Below are positions 12,548 to 23,863 of a stretch of 64,000 nt of DNA, piece after piece; position 1 is the first letter of the stretch; the number at the start of each line of letters is the position of its first letter. Under the pieces are notes generated by a model that did no database searches, was not told the DNA's origin, and saw nothing but the letters and a program-made list of their open reading frames with translations. A program made the translations under genes and the position numbers. The stretch covers positions 54,809,957 through 54,873,956 of the forward strand of contig OY759268.1 of NCBI GenBank assembly GCA_963662155.1. Direction: 5' to 3'. The DNA comes from Lamellibrachia columna. Its lineage: Eukaryota > Annelida > Polychaeta > Sabellida > Siboglinidae.

Positions 12548-12799
12548 TTATGTGTTTATGTTGTCTTTCGTAGACGAATCGTATGGGATATTCGCGTGAA
12601 CAGGATAGAGCTGAAATTCGTGTTGCGCAATGTCACGGACGTTACATAATCGTAGTAGCGGTGCGCATACTAACGGATACTGCATATTGCGTCTATCGTA
12701 TGGATATCTGTACGTATCGTCGTTGTTGTCGTCGTTGTCGTCCATAGTAGTAATGACATTGGTAGTCAACAACATGTCGAGGTCATAGAACGACGCCAT
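12548..12799 (-). CDS. Possible small acidic protein, divergent from the RING gene
   Basis: 84-codon frame starting MASFYDLDMLL, with an aspartate/asparagine run (TTMDDNDDNND) and no recognised domain. A longer in-frame methionine exists at 12982 but would lie inside the RING gene. Its ATG and the RING gene's ATG share the palindrome CCATGG (12796-12801), so both cannot have ordinary leaders. It has foreign-block composition and may be a truncated gene at the block edge or no gene at all. Confidence 0.28.
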   Translation of the reverse strand: MASFYDLDMLLTTNVITTMDDNDDNNDDTYRYPYDRRNMQYPLVCAPLLRLCNVRDIAQHEFQLYPVHANIPYDSSTKDNINT

Positions 12800-13625
12800 G
12801 GCTTGGAATTTTGCTTTTACAAAAAGCGGTAAAACGCCTCGTGTATCGGCCGCTGGAACAAGAGCAGGACATACATCAGCGGTTATACAATCTGATACAT
12901 CTACAACATCGGTGTGCGATGAATTATGGGGCGATGATGACAGTGACGATGACGCATTATTGTTAACGCTATTTATAGACATACCTGATACATTGAACGA
13001 AACGAGTAATCAGACGTTTACGCGATCAGTGAATGACGACGTCGTGAGCACATCGTTCGATGTTGATAATGTTCTATGCGGTGACAATACTGATTCGCAT
13101 ACTGGCGATACACGAAACAGTGCGAAACGTACGCGCGATGACCTTGCTGATAGCGGCGATGTTATGTCGGAAAAGCGTCATAATACAAAGCGACAAAAAA
13201 CGACATCGGGTGCATGTAGTGGACGAAAACAGAATAATGCGATTAGTAGATGTTCGCAATGCCTGATACGTACGGCGACTGTATCGCATCCAGCGAGCGA
13301 TTGTTTACATATACTATTTTGTGACGTATGTATTCCGGCGTATACAAAATGTCCGATATGTCAAAGGGGTACATCGATTCGTACACGTCAGACCGATACT
13401 GGGTCTACCGTGATTGGTGCGAATACGAATTTACACAATGATACGAGCTCTGTAGATTCTAGTGATTCGTCAACTGCGTCTGCTATGAGTGACGAACTAA
13501 TCAGACGTCAGCCTATTCCGGATACACATCCGCTTCTGCGGTTGCGATTTTTTTTTTCCGGCGCCTCTTTAAGTGTAGTGGATGCGGCGGAGATGATAGA
13601 ATCACCAGCAATAACACAATTGTAG
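12798..13625 (+). CDS. RING-finger protein of the viral block
   Basis: 275 codons. Residues about 45-55 are acidic (DDDSDDDALL). A lysine/arginine cluster (EKRHNTKRQK, about residues 117-127) could be a nuclear localisation signal. A RING finger lies at about residues 152-188 with all eight ligands: C-x2-C, x13, C-x-H-x3-C-x2-C, x6, C-x2-C (CSQC ... CLHILFCDVC ... CPIC). RING proteins are E3 ubiquitin ligases, and large DNA viruses often carry them as IAP-, ICP0- or PE38-like regulators; which of these it is cannot be told. After the TAG at 13623 the same frame stays open into the next coding remnant (FPVDDGCTT...), so the stop may be secondary or may mark the true end. Confidence 0.7.
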   Translation: MAWNFAFTKSGKTPRVSAAGTRAGHTSAVIQSDTSTTSVCDELWGDDDSDDDALLLTLFIDIPDTLNETSNQTFTRSVNDDVVSTSFDVDNVLCGDNTDSHTGDTRNSAKRTRDDLADSGDVMSEKRHNTKRQKTTSGACSGRKQNNAISRCSQCLIRTATVSHPASDCLHILFCDVCIPAYTKCPICQRGTSIRTRQTDTGSTVIGANTNLHNDTSSVDSSDSSTASAMSDELIRRQPIPDTHPLLRLRFFFSGASLSVVDAAEMIESPAITQL

Positions 13626-14384
13626 TTTCCTGTCGACGACGGATGCACTACTCGTAAAGATGACTATATGCGTCTCGTGAACATGGTCTAGGACGATAAT
13701 ATGACACGTGAGCGTATGTGCACACAAGTAGGATTCGTCCCGTGAACATGGTCTACGACGATACTATGACGCGTGAGCGTATGTGCACACAAGTAGGATT
13801 CGTCTCGTGAACATGGTCTACGACGATACTATGACACGTGAGCGTATGTGCACACAAGTAGGATTCGTCCCGTGAACATGGTCTACGACGATACTATGAC
13901 ACGTGAGCGTATGTGCACACAAGTAGGATTCGTCCCGTGAACATGGTCTACGACGATACTATGACACGTGAGCGTATGTGCACACAAGTAGGATTCGTCT
14001 CGTGAACATGGTCTACGACGATACTATGACACGTGAGCGTATGTGCACACAAGTAGGATTCGTCCCGTGAACATGGTCTACGACGATACTATGACGCGTG
14101 ACCGTATGTGCACACAAGTAGGATTCGTCCCGTGAACATGGTCTACGACGATACTATGACACGTGACCGTATGTGCACACAAGTAGGATTCGTCTCGTGA
14201 ACATGGTCTACGACGATACTATGACGCGTGAGCGTATGTGAACACAAGTAGGATTCGTCTCGTGAACATGGTCTACGACGATACTATGACACGTGAACGT
14301 ATGTGCACACAAGTAGGATTCGCCGACCCGGTCATCAACGGTGTTTTGGCTCTGTACGCGTTCTCTAAACGTCTAACTGGGTCA
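13626..14384 (+). pseudogene. Coding remnant split by a 65-nt array
   Basis: From the TAG ending the RING frame, the same frame continues without stop (FPVDDGCTTRKDDYMRLVN) into the first unit of a 65-nt array. On the far side a frame resumes (GFADPVINGVLALYAFSKR) up to TGA at 14385. Because 65 is not a multiple of three, every added copy shifts the frame. Function unknown; it may be the beginning of the primase gene that follows. Confidence 0.5.
13676..14325. repeat. 65-nt tandem array
   Basis: Ten copies of a 65-nt unit with core cgtgaacatggtctacgacg. The only differences between copies are a few substitutions (cccgtg/ctcgtg, acacgtg/acgcgtg). The unit is contiguous with the flanking coding sequence on both sides, so it arose from it. 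Confidence 0.95.
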
Positions 14385-14387
14385 TGA

Positions 14388-15208
14388 TACGGCGTATATT
14401 ATGCATACGTACTTTTCACTGGCTCGATAGAAGAACGGGCACGTATGCTATACGACGGACGTATAGGTATGACGGACATATGGGAGGGTCGTTGTCGCTT
14501 GATATTCCTACCAGCGGTTATGCACGTGAACAACACACATTCTCCAGCAGTGTATCCGATTGTTGATATGACGCGTGACATAATGCTACCCATGCGTCAT
14601 ATCGTTAGTGTACTAGAGATGCCAGTGCGCGACACTACAATGTGTGCGCTTACGACAGCTACGACTATGTTGCACGTGCATAGTTTGATGTCCATGTGGA
14701 CTACGTGGTGTGACGTCATACAACAGAGTGCCTTCGTGGCGCCGAGAGACGTGATCGACAGCGAAGGTGTTGTTGTTGTGCGGCGTGATACCAACGAGTA
14801 GCGGTAACGCACGGTCTAATGTACCGGGTGACGGTGTCAATACTGTGCGACGTGTCACTCACGTGGAGTTTGTGTGGTTCAAAATGTACATACAAACGTA
14901 TGTATCACAAGCGGTGCGACTTACCGTGTCGGAATGCAGCGCGATGATTCCGTGTATTCGTATGTCGGGCATACCGTATTGTACACGTCATAATGTCGAT
15001 TCCGTGTATTCGTATGTCGGGCATACCGTATTCTACACGTCAAAATGTCGATTCCGTGTATTCGTATGTCGGGCATACCGTATTCTACACGTCATAATGT
15101 CGATTCCGTGTATTCATATGTCGGGCATACCGTATTCTACACGTCATAATGTCGATTCCGTGTATTCGTATGTCGGGCATACCGTATTCTACACGTCATA
15201 ATGTCGAT
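14388..15208 (+). pseudogene. Coding remnant, probable N-terminal part of the primase gene
   Basis: The first frame runs from 14388, just after the in-frame TGA, to 14801 (YGVYYAYVLFTGSIEERAR ... ending VVVRRDTNE). The reading then moves to another frame (GVIPTSSGNARSN..., 14785 on) that runs into a 52-nt array. No domain is recognised. Placement, strand and the later shared frame suggest it belongs upstream of the catalytic primase segment; herpesvirus UL52 primases have about 600 residues before their DxD motif, and 14388-16058 would supply a similar length (family knowledge plus inference). Confidence 0.45.
14949..15208. repeat. 52-nt tandem array
   Basis: Five copies of a 52-nt unit with core ttcgtatgtcgggcatacc. 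It is embedded in coding sequence; 52 is not a multiple of three, so the frame rotates between copies. Confidence 0.93.
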
Positions 15209-16012
15209 TTGAACATAACGACATTCACCTTGATGGAACTTGCGCGCCTATCGTCTCATATGAAGATGGTGCGACAGATGATGAGCGAGTACACGCGACT
15301 GTATACATTGTACGTGACAAATCGAGATATGTATTGTACGTATGTATTGACACCATTGCAAGCTCGCAGTCTGCGCTACGTCGAACATCGAATATTTTTT
15401 GAGACGAATGCGATGAACATGTTTCGTGCACACGTTGCTACAATACCGACATCGCTGTTTGCGGCAACGTCGAGTATGTTAACTTGGTGTAATGCGTTGG
15501 CACGCGACATGAAGGATCGATTCGCCATCGCCAATACATATAAACGTGTTTATGCGAATGCGTACGCGGAATACGCGGAGAATAACGCCGAGTATATAGC
15601 ATTGTACGGTAATGTGAGCGCAATATGTGTCGCGCGTGGTACACAACATACATCGTATACATATGGTATACGTTCGGATTATCGCTTGCCGGAAGGATTT
15701 CCACTTGTGTATATGGCTGGCATGGAGCGATGTGACCGCAACGAGATGACCGTATTGCGCGCGAATGAGGCAGTGCCGATAAACGAATGGATGCATCGCT
15801 GGGCCGAATACTGTACGCCGGGGCTGTTGGTATTTAATGGTAGCGCGCCTAAAGTGCGCTATCTAATACCGCACTATCTAATACCGCACTATCTAATACC
15901 GTACGTATCGAATGCGCGAAAGAATGCGAAACATAATCGGCGTAGTGTTGAGTGTATTCTAGACGATTTAGGTGGATTCCAAAATGAAGACAGTAACACG
16001 CATAGTTTCTAG
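15149..16012 (+). pseudogene. Long open frame before the primase motif I, same frame
   Basis: 287 codons; the first about 20 belong to the 52-nt array, so the methionine at 15149 is not a convincing start. The unique part (from about 15209, LNITTFTLMELARL...) is a helical, tyrosine/alanine-rich protein with no motif I know, ending in a 5-residue repeat (YLIPH, three copies, about 15857-15903) and TAG at 16010. The frame is the same one used by the primase motif I segment that begins 22 nt later, so the TAG is probably a nonsense mutation in one longer gene. Confidence 0.5.
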
Positions 16013-16348
16013 AACGAACCCATAAACAGGAACATGCACGTGAGTGTATTGGTTTTGGACATCGACATGAAGTTTGCCGGTGATGCGGACGAACTACCCA
16101 TCGATATCGCAACATTGTGCGAAAACGTGGCCGACATGTCTCGACGTATCATGCATCGCGTCGGAATTACAGTACCGGTACTGCGCGAATTGATGCCGAT
16201 ATCATTACGTACGCATTCCGTTCACAATACGAATCCGCAACGACTGCTGGCGATGTCGTAAACACGCATTCCGATACTGAACTGACGGAAGAGGAGTGTA
16301 TGGAATTGTTGGATGCGTTGGATGAAACGGAGCAAGAAACGACAAACC

Positions 16349-18418
16349 GCGCAACGACGGAACACCGTTTGTCAACTGTATCGCAGCGCAGTGATACAAC
16401 GACGGAACACCGTTTGTCTACTGTACCGCAGCGCTGTGATACAACGACGGAACACCGTTTGTCAACTGTACCGCAGCGCTGTGATGCAACGACGGAACAC
16501 CGTTTGTCAACTGTACCGCAGCGCTGTGATACGACGACGGAACACCGTTTGTCAACTGTACCGCAGCGCTGTGATACAACGACGGAACACCGTTTGTCAA
16601 CTGTACCGCAGCGCTGTGATGCAACGACGGAACACTGTTTGTCAACTGTACCGCAGCGCTGTGATGCAACGACGGAACACCGTTTGTCTACTGTACCGCA
16701 GCGCTGTGATGCAACGACGGAACACTGTTTGTCAACTGTATCGCAGCGCTGTGATACAACAACGGAACACCGTTTGTCTACTGTACCGCAGCGCTGTGAT
16801 ACAACGACGGAACACCGTTTGTCTACTGTACCGCAGCGCTGTGATACGACGACGGAACACCGTTTGTCTACTGTACCGCAGCGCTGTGATACAACGACGG
16901 AAAACCGCGTGTCTACTGTACCGGAGTGCTGTGATACGATGACGGAACACCGTTTGTCTACTGTACCGCAGCGCTGTGATACGACGACGGAACACCGTTT
17001 GTCTACTCTACCGCAGCGCTGTAATACGACGACGGAACACCGTTTGTCTACTGTACCGCAGCGCTGTGATACGACGACGGAACACCGTTTGTCTACTGTA
17101 CCGCAGCGCTGTGATACGACGACGGAACACCGTTTGTCTACTGTACCGCAGCGCTGTGATACGACGACGGAACACCGTTTGTCTACTCTACCGCAGCGCT
17201 GTGATACGACGACGGAACACCGTTTGTCTACTGTACCGCAGCGCTGTGATGCAACGACGGAACACCGTTTGTCTACTCTACCGCAGCGCTGTGATGCGAC
17301 GACGGAACACCGTTTGTCTACTGTACCGCAGTGCTGTGATACGACGACGGAACACCGTTTGTCTACTCTACCGCAGCGCTGTGATACGACGACGGAACAC
17401 CGTTTGTCTACTGTACCGCAGCGCTGTGATACGATGACGGAACACCGTTTGTCTACTGTACCGCAGCGCTGTGATACAAAGACGGAACACCGTTTGTCTA
17501 CTGTACCGCAGCGCTGTGACACGACAACGGAACACCGTTTGTCTACTGTACCGCAGCGCTGTGATACAAACACGGAACACCGTTTGTCTACTGTACCGCA
17601 ACGCTGTGATACGACGACGGAACACCGTTTGTCTACTGTACCGCAACGCTGTGATACGACGACGGAACACCGTTTGTCTACTCTACCGCAGCGCTGTGAT
17701 ACGACAACGGAACACCGTTTGTCTAGTCTACCGCAGCGCTGTGATGCGACGACGGAATACCGTTTGTCTACTGTACCGCAACGCTGTGATGCGACGACGG
17801 AACACCGTTTGTCTACTGTACCGCAGTGCTGTGACACGACGACGGAATACCGTTTGTCTACTGTACCGCAGCGCTGTGATACAACGACGGAACACCGTTT
17901 GTCTACTCTACCGCAGCGCTGTGATACAACGACGGAACACCGTTTGTCTACTGTACCGCAGCACTGTGATACAACGTCGGAACACCGTTTGTTTAATATA
18001 CCGCAGCGCTGTGATGCGACGACGGAACACCGTTTGTCTACTGTACCGAAGCGCTGTGATACGACGACGGAATACCGTTTGTCTACTGTACCGCAGCGCT
18101 GTGACACGACGACGGAACACCGTTTGTCTACTGTACCGCAGCGCTGTGATACAACGACGGAACACCGTTTGTTTAATGTACCGCAGCGCTGTGATGCGAC
18201 GACGGAACACCGTTTGTCTATTGTACCTCAGCGCTGTGATACAACGACGGAACACGGTTTGTTTAATATACCGCAGCGCTGTGATACAACGACGGAACAC
18301 CGTTTGTCTACTGTACCGCAGCGCTGTGAGACAACGACGGAACACCGTTTGTCTACTGTACCGCAGCGCTGTGATACAACGACGGAACACCGTTTGTATA
18401 ATGTACCGCAGCGCTGTG
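16349..18418. repeat. 45-nt tandem array inside the primase
   Basis: About 46 copies of a 45-nt unit encoding TTTEHRLSTVPQRCD in the primase frame. The frame is never broken across about 690 codons. All three + frames and two - frames are largely open here, which creates several false ORFs. Confidence 0.97.
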
Positions 18419-18705
18419 TTACACAATCGACGAATGCAGTAGCGACGCAAGGAACATCGCGTGCATCGCCGCCACTAACACGTTCGTACGGGCCGCCAAT
18501 TGTGGAGGACGCGGACGAGGACGAGGATAATGGCGATGAATACGATGCCGAATTTGCAAACTGCGATGTACGCAAAAAGTGTACGACGCCCAGTATCGAT
18601 AATGTCACGCAGACAAATACCAGCGTGCGATATTTTAATGAATGCAAACGTGCGGCCAACGAACGCGCTAAACATATTGGCATTCATTTTCATGTCGTGC
18701 TACCG

Positions 18706-18978
18706 ATAGGAACGGTGATGACCGTGGACGCGTGTGCGAGTGTCGTAGGAACGGTGATGACCGTGGACGCGTGTGCGAGTGCCGTAGGAACGGTGATGAC
18801 CGTGGAGGCGTGTGCGAGTGTCGTAGGAACGATGATGACAGTGGACGTGTGTGCGAGTGTCGTGGGAACGGTGATGACCGTGGACGCGTGTGCGAGTGTC
18901 GTAGGAACGGTGATGACCGTGGACGCGTGTGCGAGTGTCGTAGGAACGGTGATGACCGTGGACGCGTGTGCGAGTGTC
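18706..18978. repeat. 39-nt tandem array inside the primase
   Basis: Seven copies of a 39-nt unit encoding GTVMTVDACASVV-type repeats, starting right after primase motif II. In frame. Confidence 0.95.
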
Positions 18979-20311
18979 GTAGCAATGTACACGAATATGC
19001 GCACCGCCTATCAGACGAGTGAAATAGGCACAATTAATTGTATGAATGCGACTGATATTTTTGATAGTGCGATATACAGCACCGCGCACCACTCTCTGCG
19101 CGGCCCGTATCAGTACAAATGCACCAATAGTGCTCCGTCGATGTGCATCTATCGCTCTGACGGCGGATCGACGCAAGACCGTGTTCCGACGAACCATCTA
19201 TTCGTGCACGGTGCACAGTATCGATATCGAACAGGGGAACGTGTTATACGCGGTCGTCTTGTAAAGGATGTGTACGGAGCACAGTTGTTCGATGATGTTA
19301 CGTATCTGTGCACACAGCGTAACACGGCTCTTCTGATGTACGATCGACAGAGCGACATAGATGCGAAACGATACGGCGGACGCGTTGTTCTTACGATGCG
19401 TAACACCAACAGCCGTATGTAGTGCAGCATCCGTCAAGAGTACATGGTTTACGTTAACGACGACTGTGGACGACGAAACGTGTAACACTACAACCGACAC
19501 ATGCATTACGCACAGCGATGTCGACGCAGGACGCAACATCGACGCGGCACCGAACGTCGTCGAAATATGTGCTCTATCGGATATCCAAAGCGTGTTCGGT
19601 ATGCGATGCGAATCGAAAGCGTACAAACGCACATCCGAGAATGTACACAACAAAATAGGATCACACATATGTCGTGTATACGCTATGGTAGGGAATGAGA
19701 GCTATACGTTAACGTGTGTGCGTGTGTACTGTACGCGATACGTAAATGTATGCGCTCTGGAATACAAGATTCCAACAGTCGCAACGCGCTGTACGTCATA
19801 TTCTCGCATAGCACAGAGCACATCTTGCACTATCTCGGCACGTTGGACGAGTTTGCTCACCGATTCCATGTTGTGCATATGATAGAGCGCTGTTTTGCAA
19901 ACGACAACGACATCGTAAAATCGTAACGATATCGTTAAAAAAGTATCATCGTTAACGTACACGGCGATATGAAGAAATCGAAACATTATAAATATTGTAC
20001 CAATGATTTTATGTTGCAGGGGTGTACATAGAATGGAATCGTACGTAACCAATGGTACGGTGTATGCGGCAATGATAGATCAGATGGTACGGAATGGACA
20101 CGCCGTTGCTCCACCAGTGCGTACGCAACTTACGGACATATCGGCCGTGTATTTAAAACAACACGAGGTAGATTACAGACGTGGTATTGACCAAACGACT
20201 GTACACGGTAACAGTCCGTGTGCGTACATGAAGGCAAATCCGATAGATAATGTAGTCGAAGTAGAATGGGGAACGTCTATCGCATCGTTGTCGGCATCGC
20301 GAATCGTAGGC

Positions 20312-20437
20312 GTCGTGACGCAAGGGGATGTGTACGGTATAGATAATACATACGTCGTGACGCAAGGGGATGTGTACGGTATAGATAATACATACGTCGT
20401 GACGCAAGGGGATGTGTACGGTATAGATAATACATAC
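20312..20437. repeat. 42-nt array, three copies
   Basis: Three identical copies with core caaggggatgtgtacggtat. In frame (14 residues). Confidence 0.95.
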
Positions 20438-20536
20438 GTAGCAACGGCCGCATTATTGCAACATCTGGAGACGGATATCATACCGCGTGTATTAAAAAAA
20501 TCGAAAGCGAGTGATTTGTTTGCGTTTTTAAATAGA

Positions 20537-20743
20537 GAAAGTGGACAATCGCTTGTATATGACAATACGATATCCATGGCACACGACACGCTCGTACGGC
20601 TGCTAGAAAGTGGACAATCGCTTGTATATGACAATACGATATCCATGGCACACGACACGCTCGTACGGCTGCTAGAAAGTGGACAATCGCTTGTATATGA
20701 CAATACGATATCCATGGCACACGACACGCTCGTACGGCTGCTA
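20537..20743. repeat. 69-nt array, three copies
   Basis: Three identical copies with core gacaatacgatatccatggc, 23 residues each, in frame. Confidence 0.95.
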
Positions 20744-20770
20744 GTCGGTAGTTCGACGGCAACAGCGCGA

Positions 20771-21222
20771 GAGAGTGATACTGCACTGGCCTACTATGTC
20801 ATAGACGTGAGAGTGATACTGCACTGGCCTACTACGTCATAGACCTGAGAGTGACACTGCACTGGCCTACTACGTCATAGACGTGAGAGTGACACTGCAC
20901 TGGCCTACTACGTCCTAGACGTGAGAGTGACACTGCACTGGCCTACTACGTCATAGTCGTGAGAGTGACACTGCACTGGCCTACTACGTCATAGACCTGA
21001 GAGTGACACTGCACTGGCCTACTACGTCATAGACGTGAGGGTGACACTGCACTGGCGTACTATGTCATAGACGTGAGAGTGACATTGCACTGTCCTATTA
21101 CGTCATAGACGTGAGAGTGACACTGCACTGGCGTTCTACGTCATAGACGTGGGAGTGACACTGCATTGGCCTACTACGTCATAGACGTGAGAGTGACACT
21201 GCACTGGCGTACTACGTCATAG
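20771..21222. repeat. 38-nt tandem array
   Basis: About 12 copies of a 38-nt unit with core gtgacactgcactggcctac. Not a multiple of three. The first unit overlaps the coding sequence it came from (DTALAYYVI). Confidence 0.93.
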
Positions 21223-21429
21223 GCGCATTATCGAATGGATATATACAATCAACAAACCTCGATCTGATAGTGATGTTTGAAATGTATACTGGTGAGTCAA
21301 TACAACGATTGTGCGATAGTCTGATAATACTGCTATGGACGTCGGTACGCGACCGATGCCGTTATATACAGAAGAATACAGCACAGTATAACTTACGCAA
21401 CTATACAAACGTATAAACGATACCAGTCA

Positions 21430-22258
21430 GGACAGTCGCGAATGTTGTCGTAAAATGATGTTGTATTGTCAAGATGCGCGTCCGAACGATAATAATAGTG
21501 TTGGCGATAGTATTTGCAATAACGTATCGTACAGTCCAAGAACAGAAGAAACGCTGCAATGTGTCCATGTAACACTAACATATCGTATGTTAAGTATGCG
21601 TGTATCACACAATGGCCAGCGTCAATACGTAACGTGCATTATACCGTATACGGAGAATGGTCAGGCGCCAATGTCCGACGACGTATGTCTCGTCAGTTTG
21701 TTGACGTATGTATGGAACTATCCAAATGTATCTAGTGTTCTATTTCAAACATAATATATGCGTACGAATAAACAATCATTCTTTGCAATATTTACGGAAC
21801 GTAACATCGTACGCTTGTTTATTGCAATGGGTATGTACAATGACGTCTCAGCATCAGTAGCGTATGAACGTTATACGAATGCGGTCATTACGTTATTGGG
21901 TACTAACGAGCTTCTCGTACGACTGTCATGTTATGCAGACACAATAGTGACGGGTGGTAGCATATACACGTACGTCGTACCCAATGTGACCGACACGCTT
22001 CTGCTATTGCCACTGCATGCGTATGGCGGAAGCGGTCAGTATATCTCGTTAGAGAATCCATTTCGCGTGCACGATAGTTCTGCGTTATACACCGGTATAC
22101 GTACGAGCGGTAGTTATGCGACGTCGCCGTTATGTGTGCACATTATTAAGGACGGTATTACGAAACGCATGGTTGCGTTGCTGCTGTTGGAACACGAGTC
22201 ATATTACAAAGCGTTATTATATATCGTGAACACGATAAATAATAACGCTACTCGTTAG
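21430..22258 (+). pseudogene. Unrecognised viral-block gene with one internal stop
   Basis: Open from before 21455 to 21751, a single TAA (21752-21754), then open in the same frame to 22258 (starting YMRTNKQSFFAIFTERN). The two halves together are about 270 codons. N-glycosylation-type sites (NVS, NVT) occur, but I see no clear signal peptide or membrane span. It could be two adjacent genes or one gene with a nonsense mutation; it may also be the frameshifted continuation of the previous remnant. Confidence 0.45.
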
Positions 22259-22695
22259 CGACACACGATAAATAACACGATAAATAATAACGCTACTCTT
22301 TAGCGACACACGATTGGATGTCAACTATCCAGGATATTACGCGACGTTGTTCGCGCAGCTCATCGACTACGTCAATACTACGTCAATACTACGTCAATAC
22401 TACGTCAATACTACGTCAATACTACGCGCGATGGCAGCTTCGTTAACCAAACGCCACACGTCCGACAGAGGACCATCCAATGGTATCTGCAACGCCGATA
22501 ATACGACATCTACTGTGCAGCGTGCATTACCGCGAGAAGAATTATTAGGAACGTATTTATCCGACGATCGTGCGTCAACTAAACCGGTCTTACTGATTCA
22601 GATAACTCCGCGATTATGGATCGTCTGGGATACACGATAATTAAATATCGTCGTCTGAATATCGCGTACCGATGCGATGCGCATCGATTACGAAC
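22259..22695 (+). pseudogene. Short coding-like remnant
   Basis: After a roughly 50-nt local duplication (22225-22313, core acacgataaataataacgc), an open frame 22314-22640 encodes DVNYPGYYATLFAQLIDYV, an 11-nt repeat (acgtcaatact, five copies, about 22372-22430), then an unrecognised hydrophilic tail. Its composition matches the viral block. No function assigned. Confidence 0.35.
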
Positions 22696-23388
22696 ATTTG
22701 TGGAGTGTAATAATCTATGTGCAACTCATTAAGACACGTACGTATGTGGAGTGTAATAATCTATGTGCAACTCATTAAGACACGTACGTATGTGGAGTGT
22801 AATAATCTATGTGCGACTCATTAAGACACGTACGTATGTGGAGTGTAATAATCTATGTGCAACTCATTAAGACACGTACGTATGTGGAGTGTAATAATCT
22901 ATGTGCAACTCATTAAGACACGTACGTATGTGGAGTGTAATAATCTATGTGCAACTCATTAAGACACGTACGTATGTGGAGTGTAATAATCTATGTGCAA
23001 CTCATTAAGACACGTACGTATGTGGAGTGTAATAATCTATGTACAACTCATTAAGTCACGTACGTATGTGGAGTGTAATAATCTATGTACAACTCATTAA
23101 GACACGTACGTATGTGGAGTGTAATAATCTATGTACAACTCATTAAGACACGTACGTATGTGGAGTGTAATAATCTATGTACAACTCATTAAGACACGTA
23201 CGTATGTGGAGTGTAATAATTTATGTACAACTCATTAAGACACGTACGTATGTGGAGTGTAATAATCTATGTACAACTCATTAAGACACGTACGTATGTG
23301 GAGTGTAATAATCTATGTACAACTCATTAAGTCACGTACGTATGTGGAGTGTAATAATCTATGTACAACTCATTAAGTCACGTACGTA
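22695..23388. repeat. 46-nt tandem array
   Basis: About 15 copies of a 46-nt unit with core tggagtgtaataatctatgt. The first seven copies read gtgcaactc or gtgcgactc and the rest gtacaactc, so two subfamilies meet at about 23040. Not a multiple of three. Confidence 0.95.
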
Positions 23389-23804
23389 TTCTCCGGTAGT
23401 CGACTTCAATTCCGTATCGCAAACTGCCGCTACGGATAGTGAAGATCACGTGTCAGGTCCGGGATTAGCGTACGTGACAGATGATACACATCAGTATTGC
23501 TACGTTCGACGATGTACTACGTATGTCGGGCATGTACGCCTATTATTATATAGTATACACGAACTTTATAAAACCGTACGATACGGGTAAGATTTACATC
23601 GATCACGCTACGTATGTCGAGTTGCGTGCGCATAACAAAAACGCAATAGCGTTAGATACAGTATCACGTGACACGGATGCATTGCGACGAAACGGCATCT
23701 GTTGTACGGTTTTGAGAGCGTTGCAGCACTACAGCAAGCATTGCAGCACTACAGCAAGCATTGCAGCACTACAGCAAGCATTGCATAGTGTCAGTAGGTA
23801 TTAG
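23389..23804 (+). pseudogene. Unrecognised coding remnant after the 46-nt array
   Basis: Two overlapping frames (to 23590, and 23481-23804) look like one protein with a frame change near 23490-23500: the first gives SPVVDFNSVSQTAATDS, the second DVLRMSGMYAYYYIVY and a hydrophilic region. A 20-nt repeat (ttgcagcactacagcaagca, three copies, 23717-23786) lies near its 3' end. No domain recognised. Confidence 0.4.
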
Positions 23805-23863
23805 AACGAAACGACGTAAAGACGTGCTGAATTGAGAATCGCCGACATCGATTCATTTACACT

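Larger units (their letters stand above)
16013..19926 (+). pseudogene. Archaeo-eukaryotic primase, herpesvirus UL52-like, interrupted
   Basis: Primase of large DNA viruses, making RNA primers for DNA replication. Motif I is VLVLDIDMKF with the metal-binding aspartates at 16058 and 16064. Motif II is IGIHFHVVLP (about 18679-18708) with the conserved histidine. Motif III is IFDSAIY with the third acidic residue at 19063, followed by LRGPYQYK as in the D-x-x-x-Y...LR...K stretch of UL52-type primases. Motif I sits in one frame and motifs II-III in another (16117-19422). Between them lies a 45-nt array of about 46 copies that stays in frame; a 39-nt array follows motif II. The C-terminal region continues in two further frames (about 19400-19760 and about 19765-19926) and is cysteine-containing (VYCTRYVNVCALEY), which could be the zinc-binding tail of this family. 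At least three frame changes make it non-functional as read. The family call rests on motif order, not on a search. Confidence 0.68.
20003..21418 (+). pseudogene. Unrecognised viral-block gene interrupted by three arrays
   Basis: The first open part (20003-20842; better start perhaps MESYVTNGTV at 20033) is a hydrophilic/helical protein with no known motif. It contains an in-frame 42-nt array (three copies, VVTQGDVYGIDNTY) and an in-frame 69-nt array (three copies beginning ESGQSLVYDNTIS), then runs into a 38-nt array that breaks the frame. Beyond it, coding resumes (GALSNGYIQSTNLDLIVMF...) to a TAA near 21417. It lies directly downstream of the primase on the same strand. Confidence 0.5.

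Noticed and set aside
16167..18107. 646-codon - strand frame (RCSVVVSQRCGTVDK repeats) opposite the primase
   Set aside because: It exists only over the 45-nt array and does not continue into unique sequence with coding character; the + frame links the conserved primase motifs.
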